A stretch of 64,000 bases of DNA from Halobacteriales archaeon QS_6_71_20 (GTDB taxonomy: Archaea; Halobacteriota; Halobacteria; Halobacteriales; Haloferacaceae): the NCBI GenBank assembly GCA_003020945.1, contig PXRU01000026.1, forward strand, positions 62,001-126,000, written 5' to 3'. Numbering within the stretch: position 1 is the stretch's first letter; each line of letters opens with the position of its first letter. The notes below the pieces were generated by a model that was not told the origin of the DNA, did not search any database, and saw only the letters and a list, made by a program, of their open reading frames with translations. Of the stretch, positions 30,165 to 40,400 are shown in pieces. The translations under genes were made by a program, and so were the position numbers.

Positions 30165-30890
30165 TCACTCCAAGGACTGCGCCTCCGCGAGGGTGAACCT
30201 CCCCTCGTACAGCGCGGTGCCGACGACGACCGCCGCGGCGCCGGCGTCCCGCAGCGTCCGCACGTCGTCGAGGGTGGCGACGCCGCCGGAGGCGACGACC
30301 GGAACGTCGACCGCGTCGACGACGCGCTCGACCAGGTCGCGGTTCACCCCCTCCAGCTGTCCCTCCACGTCCACGTCGGTGAACAGGACGGCGCCCGCGC
30401 CCAGTTCCTCGTAGCGGCCGGCGGCCTCCGCGGGGTCGAGCCCGGTGCCCTCGGTCCAGCCGGAGACGACGACCTCGCCGTCCCTCGCGTCGAGACTCAC
30501 CGTCACGCGTCCCGGATACGTCTCGGAGATCTCGGCGACGATGGCGGGCTCCTCGACGGCGGCGGTGCCCAGGATGACGCGGTCGACGCCCCGCTCCAGC
30601 AGCGAGCGCGCGTCCTCGGCCGCGCGGATCCCGCCCCCCAACTGGACCGGCACGTCGACGGCGTCCAGCACCGCGTCGACGGCGGCGGCGTTGGCCCGCT
30701 CGCCGTCGAAGGCGCCGTCGAGGTCCACCAGGTGGAGCGTCTCCGCGCCGGCGTCGACCCAGCGCCGGGCCGCCTCTACCGGGTCGCCGTAGCGGGTGGC
30801 GGTGCCGCGCTCCCCCTGCACCAGCTGGACGACCTCCCCGTCCTGCATGTCGACCGCGGGGATCACCTCGAACTCCGGGACGTGACTCAT
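30165..30890 (-). CDS. hisA: Phosphoribosylformimino-5-aminoimidazole carboxamide ribotide isomerase
   Basis: Start MSHVPEFEVIPAVDMQDGEVVQLVQGE; LHLVDLDGAFDG; VQLGGGIRA; VPVVASGGVATLDDVRTL. Confidence 0.95.
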   Translation of the reverse strand: MSHVPEFEVIPAVDMQDGEVVQLVQGERGTATRYGDPVEAARRWVDAGAETLHLVDLDGAFDGERANAAAVDAVLDAVDVPVQLGGGIRAAEDARSLLERGVDRVILGTAAVEEPAIVAEISETYPGRVTVSLDARDGEVVVSGWTEGTGLDPAEAAGRYEELGAGAVLFTDVDVEGQLEGVNRDLVERVVDAVDVPVVASGGVATLDDVRTLRDAGAAAVVVGTALYEGRFTLAEAQSLE

Positions 30891-30969
30891 GCGTCGACGT
30901 GCGACGGGGCCGCGGGTAAGTCGTTCGTCATCGACGGAACCGGCCGGGCGGTCTCGCGACGTCAACGGC

Positions 30970-31315
30970 GTCACCGACCGGATCGACTCGTTCATCGAGT
31001 CCCGCAGCATCGGCCGAGTCGTCATCGACTCGTCGATGCTGCTGTGCTACATCCTCGACGACGAGGACGACGCGACGATGCGGTTCCTCTCGGTGCCGAA
31101 GCGCACGGACGTGACGACATACCCTATTTTCGAGATGACCGACCCCTCCGCGTACGCCGACGAGCACCTCCTGGCTCACGACGTCGTTTTTTCCACAGCC
31201 GCATCGAGGACGCCGGGATGCGGCGCAGGCTCCAGGTCGTGAAGATGCGCGGCGCCGACGTCGACACCGACATCCAGGACCTCCGCTTTACCGACGCCGG
31301 GCTCGTCGTCGGCGA
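30970..31315 (+). pseudogene. Remnant of a KaiC/RAD55-type ATPase (C-terminal part only, frameshifted)
   Basis: Frame 1 VTDRIDSFIESRSIGRVVIDSSMLLCYILDDEDDATMRFLSVPKR... then frame 0 HSRIEDAGMRRRLQVVKMRGADVDTDIQDLRFTDAGLVVG; second part matches VAKMRKQNIDTDIFPMEIGDGGIKV of the intact paralogue at 4817-5548. No Walker A half. Confidence 0.75.
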
Positions 31316-31342
31316 GGCGGGGAGCCGCACCGTCACCAACCG

Positions 31343-31772
31343 ATGTGCGGGGAGAAGCTGGGGACCGACTGGGGAGACGTCTCGGGCGACGAGGCGCTCC
31401 GCCGGGCGTACGTCCTCGGCGTCGCCGCCTCCTTCGGCTACGAGAACGACGAGGAGTTCGACCGCCTCCGGAACACGCTGGACAGCTCCTACGACCGGAG
31501 CATCATCGACCTCGCCTACCGGGAGGCGACGGTCGTGCGCGACGACAGCGACGCGGACTCCGCCGAGGCCGTCTGGACGGGGCTGGTCGAGGGGACGCCG
31601 TCGCCGACGGCAAACCGGGCGGCCCGTCGCCGGCCGGCCGGTCGGCGCGACCGAGTTCCCCGCGACGCTGGATCGGGCGGGACTCCCGGACGGCGGGCGC
31701 GACCTCGACGCGCTAGAGTTCCCGGCGCTGCTCGGGTCGTCCTCGCCGGCGGACGACGGGTCGGAGTCGTGA
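31343..31772 (+). pseudogene. Frameshifted haloarchaeal protein of unknown function downstream of the KaiC remnant
   Basis: Frame 2 MCGEKLGTDWGDVSGDEALRRAYVLGVAASFGYENDEEFDRLRNTLDSSYDRSIIDLAYREATVVRDD...AVWTGLVEGTPSP then frame 0 VGATEFPATLDRAGLPDGGRDLDALEFPALLGSSSPADDGSES*. Confidence 0.6.
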
Positions 31773-31846
31773 ACGCGCACCGATCCGAGCCGTCGCTTCC
31801 GTCGATTTGGACAAAGGTTTTAGCTGTCCGCCGTTTCCTCCCTGAC

Positions 31847-32470
31847 ATGCTTGAGGACGCCCCGCTTTCGTTCGGCGGCGGGGGAGGCAGGAGCCTTCTC
31901 ATCGCCGGTCCGCCCATGACCGGCAAGTACGACCTCATGCTCCGGCTGCTGGCCGACGCCGGGGAGCGGGGCGTCCTCATCACCACCGGCGACCCCGTCG
32001 AGGAGGTCAGACGCGACTACGCGGAGGTCGCCGGCGTCGACCCGCGGTCGGTCGGCGCCGTCGACTGCGTCTCCAAGCAGCGCGGCGGCGACCTCGTCGA
32101 GGACGAACTCGTCCGATACGCCTCCTCGCCGAAGAACGTTACCGACATCGGGATGAAGTTCACCGACCTGTACGAGGCGTTCCGGGGGTTCGACACCTCC
32201 ATTGGCGTCGGCATCCACTCGCTGTCGGAGCTGCTGATGTATCTCGACCCGCAGGACGTCTATCAGTTCGTCCGCGTGCTCACCAGACAGGTGGAAAGCG
32301 AGGGGTGGACCACCGTCGCGGTTATCGGTTCCACGATGCACGACGAGCAGACGCTGCACACGATGTACGAGCCGTTCGACGCCGTAATCAACACCCGCGA
32401 GGAGAACGGCGCCCGCGAGCTCCGCGTCCGCGAACGCCAGCAGGCGTCGACGGCGTGGCAGACGTTCTGA
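31847..32470 (+). CDS. RAD55/KaiC-like (HTR-like) protein with degenerate P-loop
   Basis: MLEDAPLSFGGGGGRSLLIAGPPMTGKYDLMLRLLADAGERGVLITTGDPVEEVRRDYAEVAG...; RecA-like fold pattern. Confidence 0.8.
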   Translation: MLEDAPLSFGGGGGRSLLIAGPPMTGKYDLMLRLLADAGERGVLITTGDPVEEVRRDYAEVAGVDPRSVGAVDCVSKQRGGDLVEDELVRYASSPKNVTDIGMKFTDLYEAFRGFDTSIGVGIHSLSELLMYLDPQDVYQFVRVLTRQVESEGWTTVAVIGSTMHDEQTLHTMYEPFDAVINTREENGARELRVRERQQASTAWQTF

Positions 32471-33008
32471 GAGACGCTCCTGCCTCGGCCTGCTAACTCT
32501 GTCTCTCGATACCTGATCCCGGTTCGTAACGACGGCGCTCCCCGATCGACTCCGCGCTTGCTGCGACACAGACGGCCCACGCCGCCCGGTCGGCCGATCC
32601 GGACGAGGCACGTACCGGAACGTTCGCTTCCCTCCCGCCGTGAACCGCACGGTGCCCTGCTCACTGTCGGTGGCCGTTTCGGCGGCTCATTGACGGCTGT
32701 TCCGGTGGTGCCCCGAAGCCACCGACCGAGGCGGGGTCTCGGGCGCCGACCGACACGGACACCGCCCGCCGCACGCGGTTGACGACGGACGCCGACGGGC
32801 GACCGTGACGCCGCGGACCGACCGTCTTCGCCGTCCGCCGGTGCGCGTGCGTACGGATATCCGGAAGCGGTTCACCCTGCTCGGGCGGGACGGCTCGCCT
32901 GACTTGGGGGCGCGTCTCCGTCTCCGAACGTCGCCGTTCTATATCGCGCCATCCGATTTACGACAGGGGACCGTCGCGCTTACCCCGCTGCCGGCGGATC
33001 GACAGTCA

Positions 33009-33344
33009 ATGACCGAGTTCGACCCCGCATTGTTCGAGGACAAGTACGCCAACTACTTCGCGGAGCTCCAGCGGGCGTACAAGAACGCGTTCGAGGCGAT
33101 GAACGAGCGCTACGACTCGGAGCTCGTCCACGCGATCGATCAGCAGATCCTCAACGAGTCGGAGCCGTTCTACGACGAGAAGCGCGGGGCGTTCACCGTC
33201 GAACTGCCCGACGATCCCACGGACCGCCTGACCGCGATCGTCGTCGACGACGAGCGGGTCGCGGAGACGCTCGACCGCTACGTCGACGAGATCGAGTCGC
33301 AGCTGTATCGCGTGTTCGACCTCGAACCGCCCGAGGCGGCGTGA
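33009..33344 (+). CDS. DUF5783-like haloarchaeal protein
   Basis: Start MTEFDPALFEDKYANYFAELQRAYKNAFEAMNERYDSELVHAIDQQILNESEPFYDEKRGAFTVELP. Confidence 0.8.
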   Translation: MTEFDPALFEDKYANYFAELQRAYKNAFEAMNERYDSELVHAIDQQILNESEPFYDEKRGAFTVELPDDPTDRLTAIVVDDERVAETLDRYVDEIESQLYRVFDLEPPEAA

Positions 33345-33424
33345 TCGCGCGACCGCAGATCCGACGGAAGCGACGCTCCCACCGAGCACAAGCTTGAAAC
33401 CCTCGTGCGGCCTATCTTTCGGTA

Positions 33425-33814
33425 ATGAGCACCGACTCCCACAACGACGGCGGCGAGGACGAGCTCCGCGAGCGCGTCACCAACTTCCTCCGGCGGAACT
33501 TCCCGCAGATCCAGATGCACGGCGGCAGCGCGGCCATCCAACACCTCGACCGCGAGTCGGGCGAGGTGCACATCCAGCTGGGCGGCGCCTGCTCGGGCTG
33601 TGGCATCTCCCCGATGACGATCCAGGCGATCAAGTCGCGAATGACCAAGGAGATCCCGGAGATCGAGACGGTCGTCGCCGACACCGGCATGGGTGGCGGC
33701 GCCGACGGCGACCTCGGCGGTATGGGCCACTCCGACGACGGGATGTCCCCCTCGTTCCCGGGCGACAGCGCCGACGACGGCGAGTCCGACGAGGGGCCGC
33801 AGGCCCCGTTCTGA
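33425..33814 (+). CDS. NifU-domain iron-sulfur scaffold protein
   Basis: VTNFLRRNFPQIQMHGGSAAIQHLDRESGEVHIQLGGACSGCGISPMTIQAIKSRM (CxxC NifU C-domain). Confidence 0.92.
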   Translation: MSTDSHNDGGEDELRERVTNFLRRNFPQIQMHGGSAAIQHLDRESGEVHIQLGGACSGCGISPMTIQAIKSRMTKEIPEIETVVADTGMGGGADGDLGGMGHSDDGMSPSFPGDSADDGESDEGPQAPF

Positions 33815-34288
33815 CGCGGCTCGCACGCGCCTCGCCGACTGCCGTTCGTTCTCTCTGTTCTCCCGCTCGCTCCCCGTAGCGACCGCTCCGTCCCCGATCG
33901 ACTGGCGACTCCTCCTTGAGTCCCGATCTCCGGCCTCTCACTGGTCTCGGAGTCGTGGTTTCCTCTTCCCCCGGGAGCATCGCTCGGCGGGTCGACGACG
34001 GCCGCCCGGACCCGCTGCCGCCCACTGATAAACTTCATAGTGCGATATCAAATACCGATCGACCTGGATCGGACCGGCGTGTACAGCGCGACGGTCCGAG
34101 CCGCCGGCCGTGGGGGGAATGACGACGGCAGCGATCCGTACGGGTGATGGGGGCGCCGGCGTTCGGCCTTCATACCTCATCGCCCGGCCGGTTCCGGTCC
34201 CGGTGTCCGGTCCGTACTATGCCCCGGTCGCGCGCCGAACGCCCACCAGACCAGAAGAGGGATTACCGGCGAGCGGAATCCCGAGCAC

Positions 34289-35854
34289 ATGAGCGACGAC
34301 TCCGTCGAGAACGTCCTGTTCGTGGTGCTCGACACGGTCCGAAAGGACCGCCTCGGGCCGTACGGCTACGACGGCGGGACCACGCCGGCGCTGGACGCGT
34401 TCGCCGAGGAGGCGACGGTGTTCGAGAACGCGGTCGCGCCCGCGCCGTGGACGCTCCCGGTGCACGCGTCGCTGTTCACCGGGCTGTATCCCCACGCCCA
34501 CGGCGCCGACCAGGAGAACCCGTACCTGGAGGGGGCCACGACGCTCGCGGAGACGCTGTCGGCGGCGGGCTACCGGACGGCCTGTTACTCCTCGAACGCC
34601 TGGATCACTCCGTACACCCACCTCACCGACGGCTTCGACGACCAGGACAACTTCTTCGAGGTGATGCCCGGCGACCTGCTGTCGGGACCGCTCGCGCGGG
34701 CGTGGAAGGCGATGAACGACAGCGACGCGCTCCGGTCGGTCGCGGACAAGCTCGTCTCCCTGGGCAACGTCGCCCACGAGTATCTCGCCTCGGGCGAGGG
34801 GGCGGACTCGAAGACGCCGGCGGTGATCGACCGCACGATGGCGTTCGTCGACGACGCGGCCGCCGACGGCGACGACTGGTTCGCGTTCCTCAATCTGATG
34901 GACGCGCACCTCCCGTACCACCCCCCCGAGGAGTACGCCGACGAGTACGCCCCCGGCGTCGACTCGACGGCGGTGTGCCAGAACTCCAAGGAGTACAACT
35001 CGGGCGCCCGCGACATCGACGACGAGGAGTGGGCGGCGATCGAGGGGCTGTACGACGCCGAGATCGCCCACATCGACGACCAACTCGCGCGGCTGTTCGA
35101 CCGGTTGAAGGAGACCGACCGCTGGGACGACACCGCGGTCGTCGTCTGTGCCGACCACGGCGAGCTCCACGGCGAACACGACCTCTACGGCCACGAGTTC
35201 TGCCTGTACGACCAGCTGGTCGACGTTCCCCTGCTGGTGAAGCATCCGGCGCTCGAACCCGACCGCCGCGAGGGGACGGTCGAGCTGATCGACTGCTACC
35301 ACACCGTGCTCGACAGCCTCGGCGTCGAGGGCGGCGAGCCGGCCGCCCCGGGCGAGGAGGCGGTCGCGCTCGACCGGACGCGCTCGCTGCTGTCGGCCGA
35401 CTACCGGGAGTTCGCGGGCGTCGCCGACGCCGACCGCGACCCGGGCCAGCGGGCCTCCCCCGACGGCGAGTTCGGATTCGTCGAGTACTCCCGGCCCGTC
35501 GTCGAGCTGAAACAGCTGGAGGAGAAGGCGGCCGGCGCCGGGATCGAACTTCCGGAGGAGTCCCGCTTCTACTCGCGGATGCGCGCGGCCCGGAGCGCCG
35601 ACGCGAAGTACGTCCGTATCGACCGGATCCCCGACGAGGCGTTCCGGCTCGACGCCGACCCGGCCGAGGAGCGGAACCTGGCCGGCGGCGACGACGACCG
35701 TGTCGCCGCGGCCGAGGCGCGGCTCGGGCGGTTCGAGGCGGCCGCCGGCGGCGCCTGGACCGACGCCGACGCCGCCGAGGTGACCGACGACTCGCTGGCC
35801 GAGATGGACGAGGAGGCGACCGAGCGGCTCCGCGACTTGGGATACGTCGAGTAG
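34289..35854 (+). CDS. Sulfatase/alkaline phosphatase-superfamily protein
   Basis: VLFVVLDTVRKDRLGPYGYDGGTTPALDAFAEEATVFENAVAPAPWTLPVHASLFTGLYPHAHGAD; VVVCADHGELHGEH. Confidence 0.93.
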   Translation: MSDDSVENVLFVVLDTVRKDRLGPYGYDGGTTPALDAFAEEATVFENAVAPAPWTLPVHASLFTGLYPHAHGADQENPYLEGATTLAETLSAAGYRTACYSSNAWITPYTHLTDGFDDQDNFFEVMPGDLLSGPLARAWKAMNDSDALRSVADKLVSLGNVAHEYLASGEGADSKTPAVIDRTMAFVDDAAADGDDWFAFLNLMDAHLPYHPPEEYADEYAPGVDSTAVCQNSKEYNSGARDIDDEEWAAIEGLYDAEIAHIDDQLARLFDRLKETDRWDDTAVVVCADHGELHGEHDLYGHEFCLYDQLVDVPLLVKHPALEPDRREGTVELIDCYHTVLDSLGVEGGEPAAPGEEAVALDRTRSLLSADYREFAGVADADRDPGQRASPDGEFGFVEYSRPVVELKQLEEKAAGAGIELPEESRFYSRMRAARSADAKYVRIDRIPDEAFRLDADPAEERNLAGGDDDRVAAAEARLGRFEAAAGGAWTDADAAEVTDDSLAEMDEEATERLRDLGYVE

Positions 35855-35891
35855 CGTCGCCCGCGGCGCTCATCGCCCCGGGATCACGGAC

Positions 35892-36794
35892 TTACTCGTC
35901 GACGTGTTCCGACTCCCACGCGCGCAGCAGCGCCGCGAGCGTCCGGTTCGTCGGCGTGGCGACGCCGTGCTCGTCGCCGCGGGCGACGACCGCACCGTGG
36001 ATCGCCTCCAGTTCGGTCCGACGACCCGCCTCAACGTCCCGCAGCATCGACGATCGGTTCCTCGCGGTCTCGCTGGCGACGGTCTCGACGGCTGCCGTCG
36101 CCGCGTCCTCGGTGAGGTCGACCCCCTCGGCGCGGGCGACGCGTGCGGTCTCGCGGGCCGCCCGACGGGCCGGGGCGCCGCCCGGGCCGTCCACGACCGC
36201 GCCGTTGGGCACGCGCGCGAGCGCCGTCGTCGCGTTGATGCCGGCGTTGACGGCGAGCTTCTCCCAGCGCCGGCGGGGCATCTCCGGGTCCGCCTCGCAG
36301 TCGAGGCCGGACTCGCGGAGGGCCGCGGCGACCCGTCCGCTCCGCTCGCTCGCGCCGCCGTCGAGCTCCCCGACGTGGATCCGGCCGACGCCGGTGCAGC
36401 GCACCTCGCCCGGACCGACCAGCTCCGCGCCGTAGGTCGCGGCGCCGGCGAGCACGCTGTCGCCCAGCTCCGCCGCGAGCGTCTCCTCGGTCAGTCCGTT
36501 CGAGAGCGAGCAGACGACGTCGGGGTCGCCGGCGGCGAGCGCCCGGCCGGCCGCCGCTGCGTCGTACGCCTTCACCGTCACGAGCGCGAGGTCGGCCGAG
36601 AGGTCCGCGGGCGTCGGGTCGGTCGTCGCCCGCGGCCGGGTGTGGGCGTCGAGTTCGCCGACGACGCGGAGACCCTGACCGGCCACGCGGCGGGCGTGTG
36701 GGTCGCGGGCGACGAGCGTGACGTGGTGCTCGCGGGCGAGCAGTCCGCCGACGAGGCTCCCCAGCGCGCCGGCGCCGTACACGACGATCTCCAT
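35892..36794 (-). CDS. 2-dehydropantoate 2-reductase family (KPR/PanE-like)
   Basis: Start MEIVVYGAGALGSLVGGLLAREHHVTLVARDPHARRV; VTVKAYD; SLSNGLTEE; WEKLAVNAGINATTAL. Confidence 0.92.
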   Translation of the reverse strand: MEIVVYGAGALGSLVGGLLAREHHVTLVARDPHARRVAGQGLRVVGELDAHTRPRATTDPTPADLSADLALVTVKAYDAAAAGRALAAGDPDVVCSLSNGLTEETLAAELGDSVLAGAATYGAELVGPGEVRCTGVGRIHVGELDGGASERSGRVAAALRESGLDCEADPEMPRRRWEKLAVNAGINATTALARVPNGAVVDGPGGAPARRAARETARVARAEGVDLTEDAATAAVETVASETARNRSSMLRDVEAGRRTELEAIHGAVVARGDEHGVATPTNRTLAALLRAWESEHVDE

Positions 36795-36915
36795 ACGCTG
36801 CTGTCGGCGGGCCGTCGCAAGAGCGGTTCGGTCCCCCCCTCGGGTCGCCACCGGCGGCGTCCGGTCGATCCCCCGCTCGTTTCCGCCTGCTGACTCCGCC
36901 GGGTTACCCCCGCGG

Positions 36916-37245
36916 TCAGTCCTCGGTCCAGTAGTAGAGGCCCTCCTTCGGCCCGTCGCAGTTAGGGCAGGTGTCGGGGAGTCCGTCGTCGATCTCGCCC
37001 ATCTCGCCGCACTGCGTGCAGCGCCACATGAGGTGGCCCTCGCCGAACTCGTGTCCGGTGCGGGCGTGTTCGATGCTCAGCGCCTGGACCCCCTCCCGCA
37101 TCGTCACGTAGAAGCCCGCCTCGTCGAAGCCGCGGACCTGCCCCAGCTCCGAGCCGTCGTCGTCGTAGACGTTCATGCCGAGGCTTAGCTCCTCCAGCTC
37201 CGTCTCGGAGACGTCCTCCGGCTGCTCCCCCGAGTCTCCGACCAT
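36916..37245 (-). CDS. Rubredoxin-like zinc-ribbon protein with PRC-like N-terminus
   Basis: LGMNVYDDDGSELGQVRGFDEAGFYVT...MWRCTQCGEMGEIDDGLPDTCPNCDGPKEGLYYWTED. Confidence 0.82.
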   Translation of the reverse strand: MVGDSGEQPEDVSETELEELSLGMNVYDDDGSELGQVRGFDEAGFYVTMREGVQALSIEHARTGHEFGEGHLMWRCTQCGEMGEIDDGLPDTCPNCDGPKEGLYYWTED

Positions 37246-37417
37246 GCGGCGGCCTTCGGCGACCGTCCGCTAAAGCTCGGTGACCGTTCCCGTCGGACAC
37301 GAAACGCCGGCGCGCCGGCGACCCCGGTTCGCCCGCGCGCCGCCAGCGGCCGGGAGACGTCCCGTCGATAGTCCGCGGCAGCCGGTCGTCGACCGTCGGC
37401 TCGGCCGCCGGCTCACC

Positions 37418-40400
37418 TCACATGAAGTCCGCGATGCTGCCCTGTTTGTTCTTGTCGTTCTCGAACACGGACTCCAGCGAGCGGTCGAGGATCTCGAGGC
37501 GCTGTTTGGTGTACTCCCGGCAGCCGAACTCCTCGGCGACCCGGCGGGCCACGTCCATGTACTTGTTCACGGAGCCGCGGTGGACGGTGAGCGTCATGTC
37601 GCCGCCACACTCCCGGCAGTCGCCGGTGAGCGGCATCCGCCGGTACTTCTCCCCGCAGTCGAGGCATCTGGTCTCCTGCCGGCTGAACGCCCGGAGGTTC
37701 CCGATGAGGTCCGGGAGGAAGTGGTACTCGATGACGCGCTCGGCGACGTCCGTCTCGTCGACGGCGCGGAGCTTCCGGGCGAGTTCGAGCTGGGCGTCCA
37801 TCTTGTCCATCATCGACCCGAGCGTCTTGTACGCCGACAGGTCCGGCCCGAGCGCGATGTCGGTCGTGTCGTGGGTGTGGTCGAAGCCGCGGTACTCGTC
37901 GTCGGTGCCGAGCGTGTCCTCCCCCAGTCGGATGCGCTCCGCGACCGACTCCGGATCGGCCATCTCCCGGGTCGCCTCGTAGAACTCCCTGGGGTACTGT
38001 CGGACGATGTCCATGTTGTGCGCCTCGTCGTCGATCTCCGTGGGATCGATCCGCGAGGACATGACGAGGGGCGCGTCCATTCGACCGCCCCGCTGGTCCG
38101 GGAGGAACGACTTGCTGAAGTTGAGCAGCCCGTCCATGAGCAGCATGACGCAGTCCTCGTCGCCATCGCATTGATTTTGTGACATATCGTTGGCGACGAG
38201 CGAGTGCGTGTCCTCGACCGTGAGGCAGTAGGTGTGTTCCGTATCGGACTCGATGTACTCGACCGTGGAGACTGATTCCACGAGCGCGTCCGATAGCCCG
38301 CCATCGAAGGCTCTGCGTTTCATCGTCCCCCGCTCTCGTACCTGTCTTTTGAGGCGCGCGTCCTTGCGCTGAAGGTGGAACCCGACACGTTCGGCGAATC
38401 TCGCGGCGTCTTCGGCCGTGACGGTGATCACGTACGCCCGTGCCGACACTGCGGGATCGTCGATCTCGTAGAACTCGGGGAACTTCTCGACTAACGGTAC
38501 GGGATCTGTCGTGTTTACCCGACTGACGATACCCAGTCTCGTGAGTAGCGCCAAGAGGTCCTCTTTTAATTCCCGGCTAACAGTCGTCGCATTGACGGCG
38601 GCCGTGTTTCTATCGGCGGTCCCGTCGCCGCTGAAGTAGCCGCTAAGATACGCCTCGATGATACGGTTCTCGGCGTCGAAAACGCACTGTGGAACCCGTT
38701 TCGTTCCCGCGAGTACACCGGCGTCGAGTACGGTGTCGAAGAACGCACGGAGCAACCTACCCGAAACGGTGACCTTGGCGTCGTTCTCGCGGTACGGGTC
38801 GACGCCGAACTCCTCGCGCAGAACCTCGACGTAGAACTCACGCGCCTGCGCTTCGGTTCCACAGATCGTCGTCTGATGGATCGTGCCCTTCGGCGTCTCC
38901 TGCTCCCGCGCGAATCCCTCCGCGGCGTAGTAGCCGAGGAGCGTCGCGACCCGTTCGTTCAGTTCGACGGTTCTGTGGATCTCGGTCGAGTCCCGCTTCA
39001 CGCCCAGCTTCACGTCGGCGGGGACGAACGCGAGCATCGCGTCGGTCGAGTCGAAGAGCTCAAGCAGCAGGTCCGCCGGAAGGCTTCCGCGGTAGAGGTA
39101 GTTGCTCAGGCCCTTCTTCGAGAGCCCGAGGTACTCCGCGGTGCTTTTCAGCGGGTAGAATTGGCCGTCCCACCCGTCGGCCAACCGGTCGGTGAACAGC
39201 TCGTAGAGCGAGTCCTTCTCCAGCCCTTTGATCATCAGCCGGTCGTTTCCGATCGTCTCCGAGTCGACGAACTCGGCGAGAAGGTCGAACCGCTTCGGAC
39301 TGCTGCCGTCGATCACGTCGAGGTGCGCCGGCTTGACGACGTGGTCGTTCTCACTCAGATCTCTCGCGGCCTTCGAGTCGATCTCGTCGCCGTCGAGGAC
39401 GTGCATCTCGTGGTCCGGCGTCACCGTGATCTCCCGGCCGCTCCGCGTCTCCACCCGAACCATGTGGTCGGGTGCGACGTGCTTCGACACCGCCTCGACC
39501 GGCCTCACCACCTCCTCGCCGTCCTCGGTCACCGACGGGACGAACACGTCGCCGTCGAGTTCGGAGACGAGCGTTCCGAAGTCGTCCTCCTCCGGCTCCT
39601 CCAGTCGCGCCTCGACGAACTCGTCGATCCGGCCGTGGTGCCACTCGTCCGCCTCGTCACGGTACCAGAGCTTCGTCTCCGGATGGAAGCAGTTCCGGCG
39701 CTTCGCGGCGTGGAAGTACGGGTGTGCGTACCCCACCGCGGCGCTCGTGAACCCCACGACCCGGCCGACCACCGCCGCGCTGGTGTGCGGCGCCATCCCG
39801 AACACGAGTTCGCCCACGAGGTCGTCGCGCTCGTTCACTTCGTAGAACGGCTCCAGGTCGTAGAAGTCCGAGAGGAGTTCGTCGACGAAGTCGGCCGTCC
39901 TCATCATGTGCTCGGCGGCGCCGTCCGAGAGGACGACGTCCTGCACCTTCAGCTCGACCAGCTGGTCGTCGTGGACGAGCGGCTCGCCGTCGATGTCCGT
40001 CTCGTACCCCAGCTCGCGGAAGTGGTCGGCGGTGACGTCGAGCTCCTCGGGGCGGACCGACGTGACGGGGAGGTCGGTCATATCGTAGCGGACAGTGCCG
40101 TCCTTGAACGAGGAGACGCCGTGTTTGGCCCGGAAGATCCCCTTCTCGATCGGCTCGGGCGTCTTGTCCGCCGAGGTGAGTCCCTTCACGCCCTTCAGCA
40201 TCTCGAAGCCGGCCTCGCGCTCGTCGGCCCGCTCCAGCGCCGACCAGTACTCCTCGTCGAGGTCGATCGTCTGCCAGTCGGGGCTCTCGACCTCGCGTTC
40301 ACAGCGCGGACACTCCACCCGACCCGACTCGTCCGGCTCACGGACCGTGCCGCACTCCTCGCACTCGTAGTGGGGCTCGGTGTGGGCGCCGCAGTCGGGA

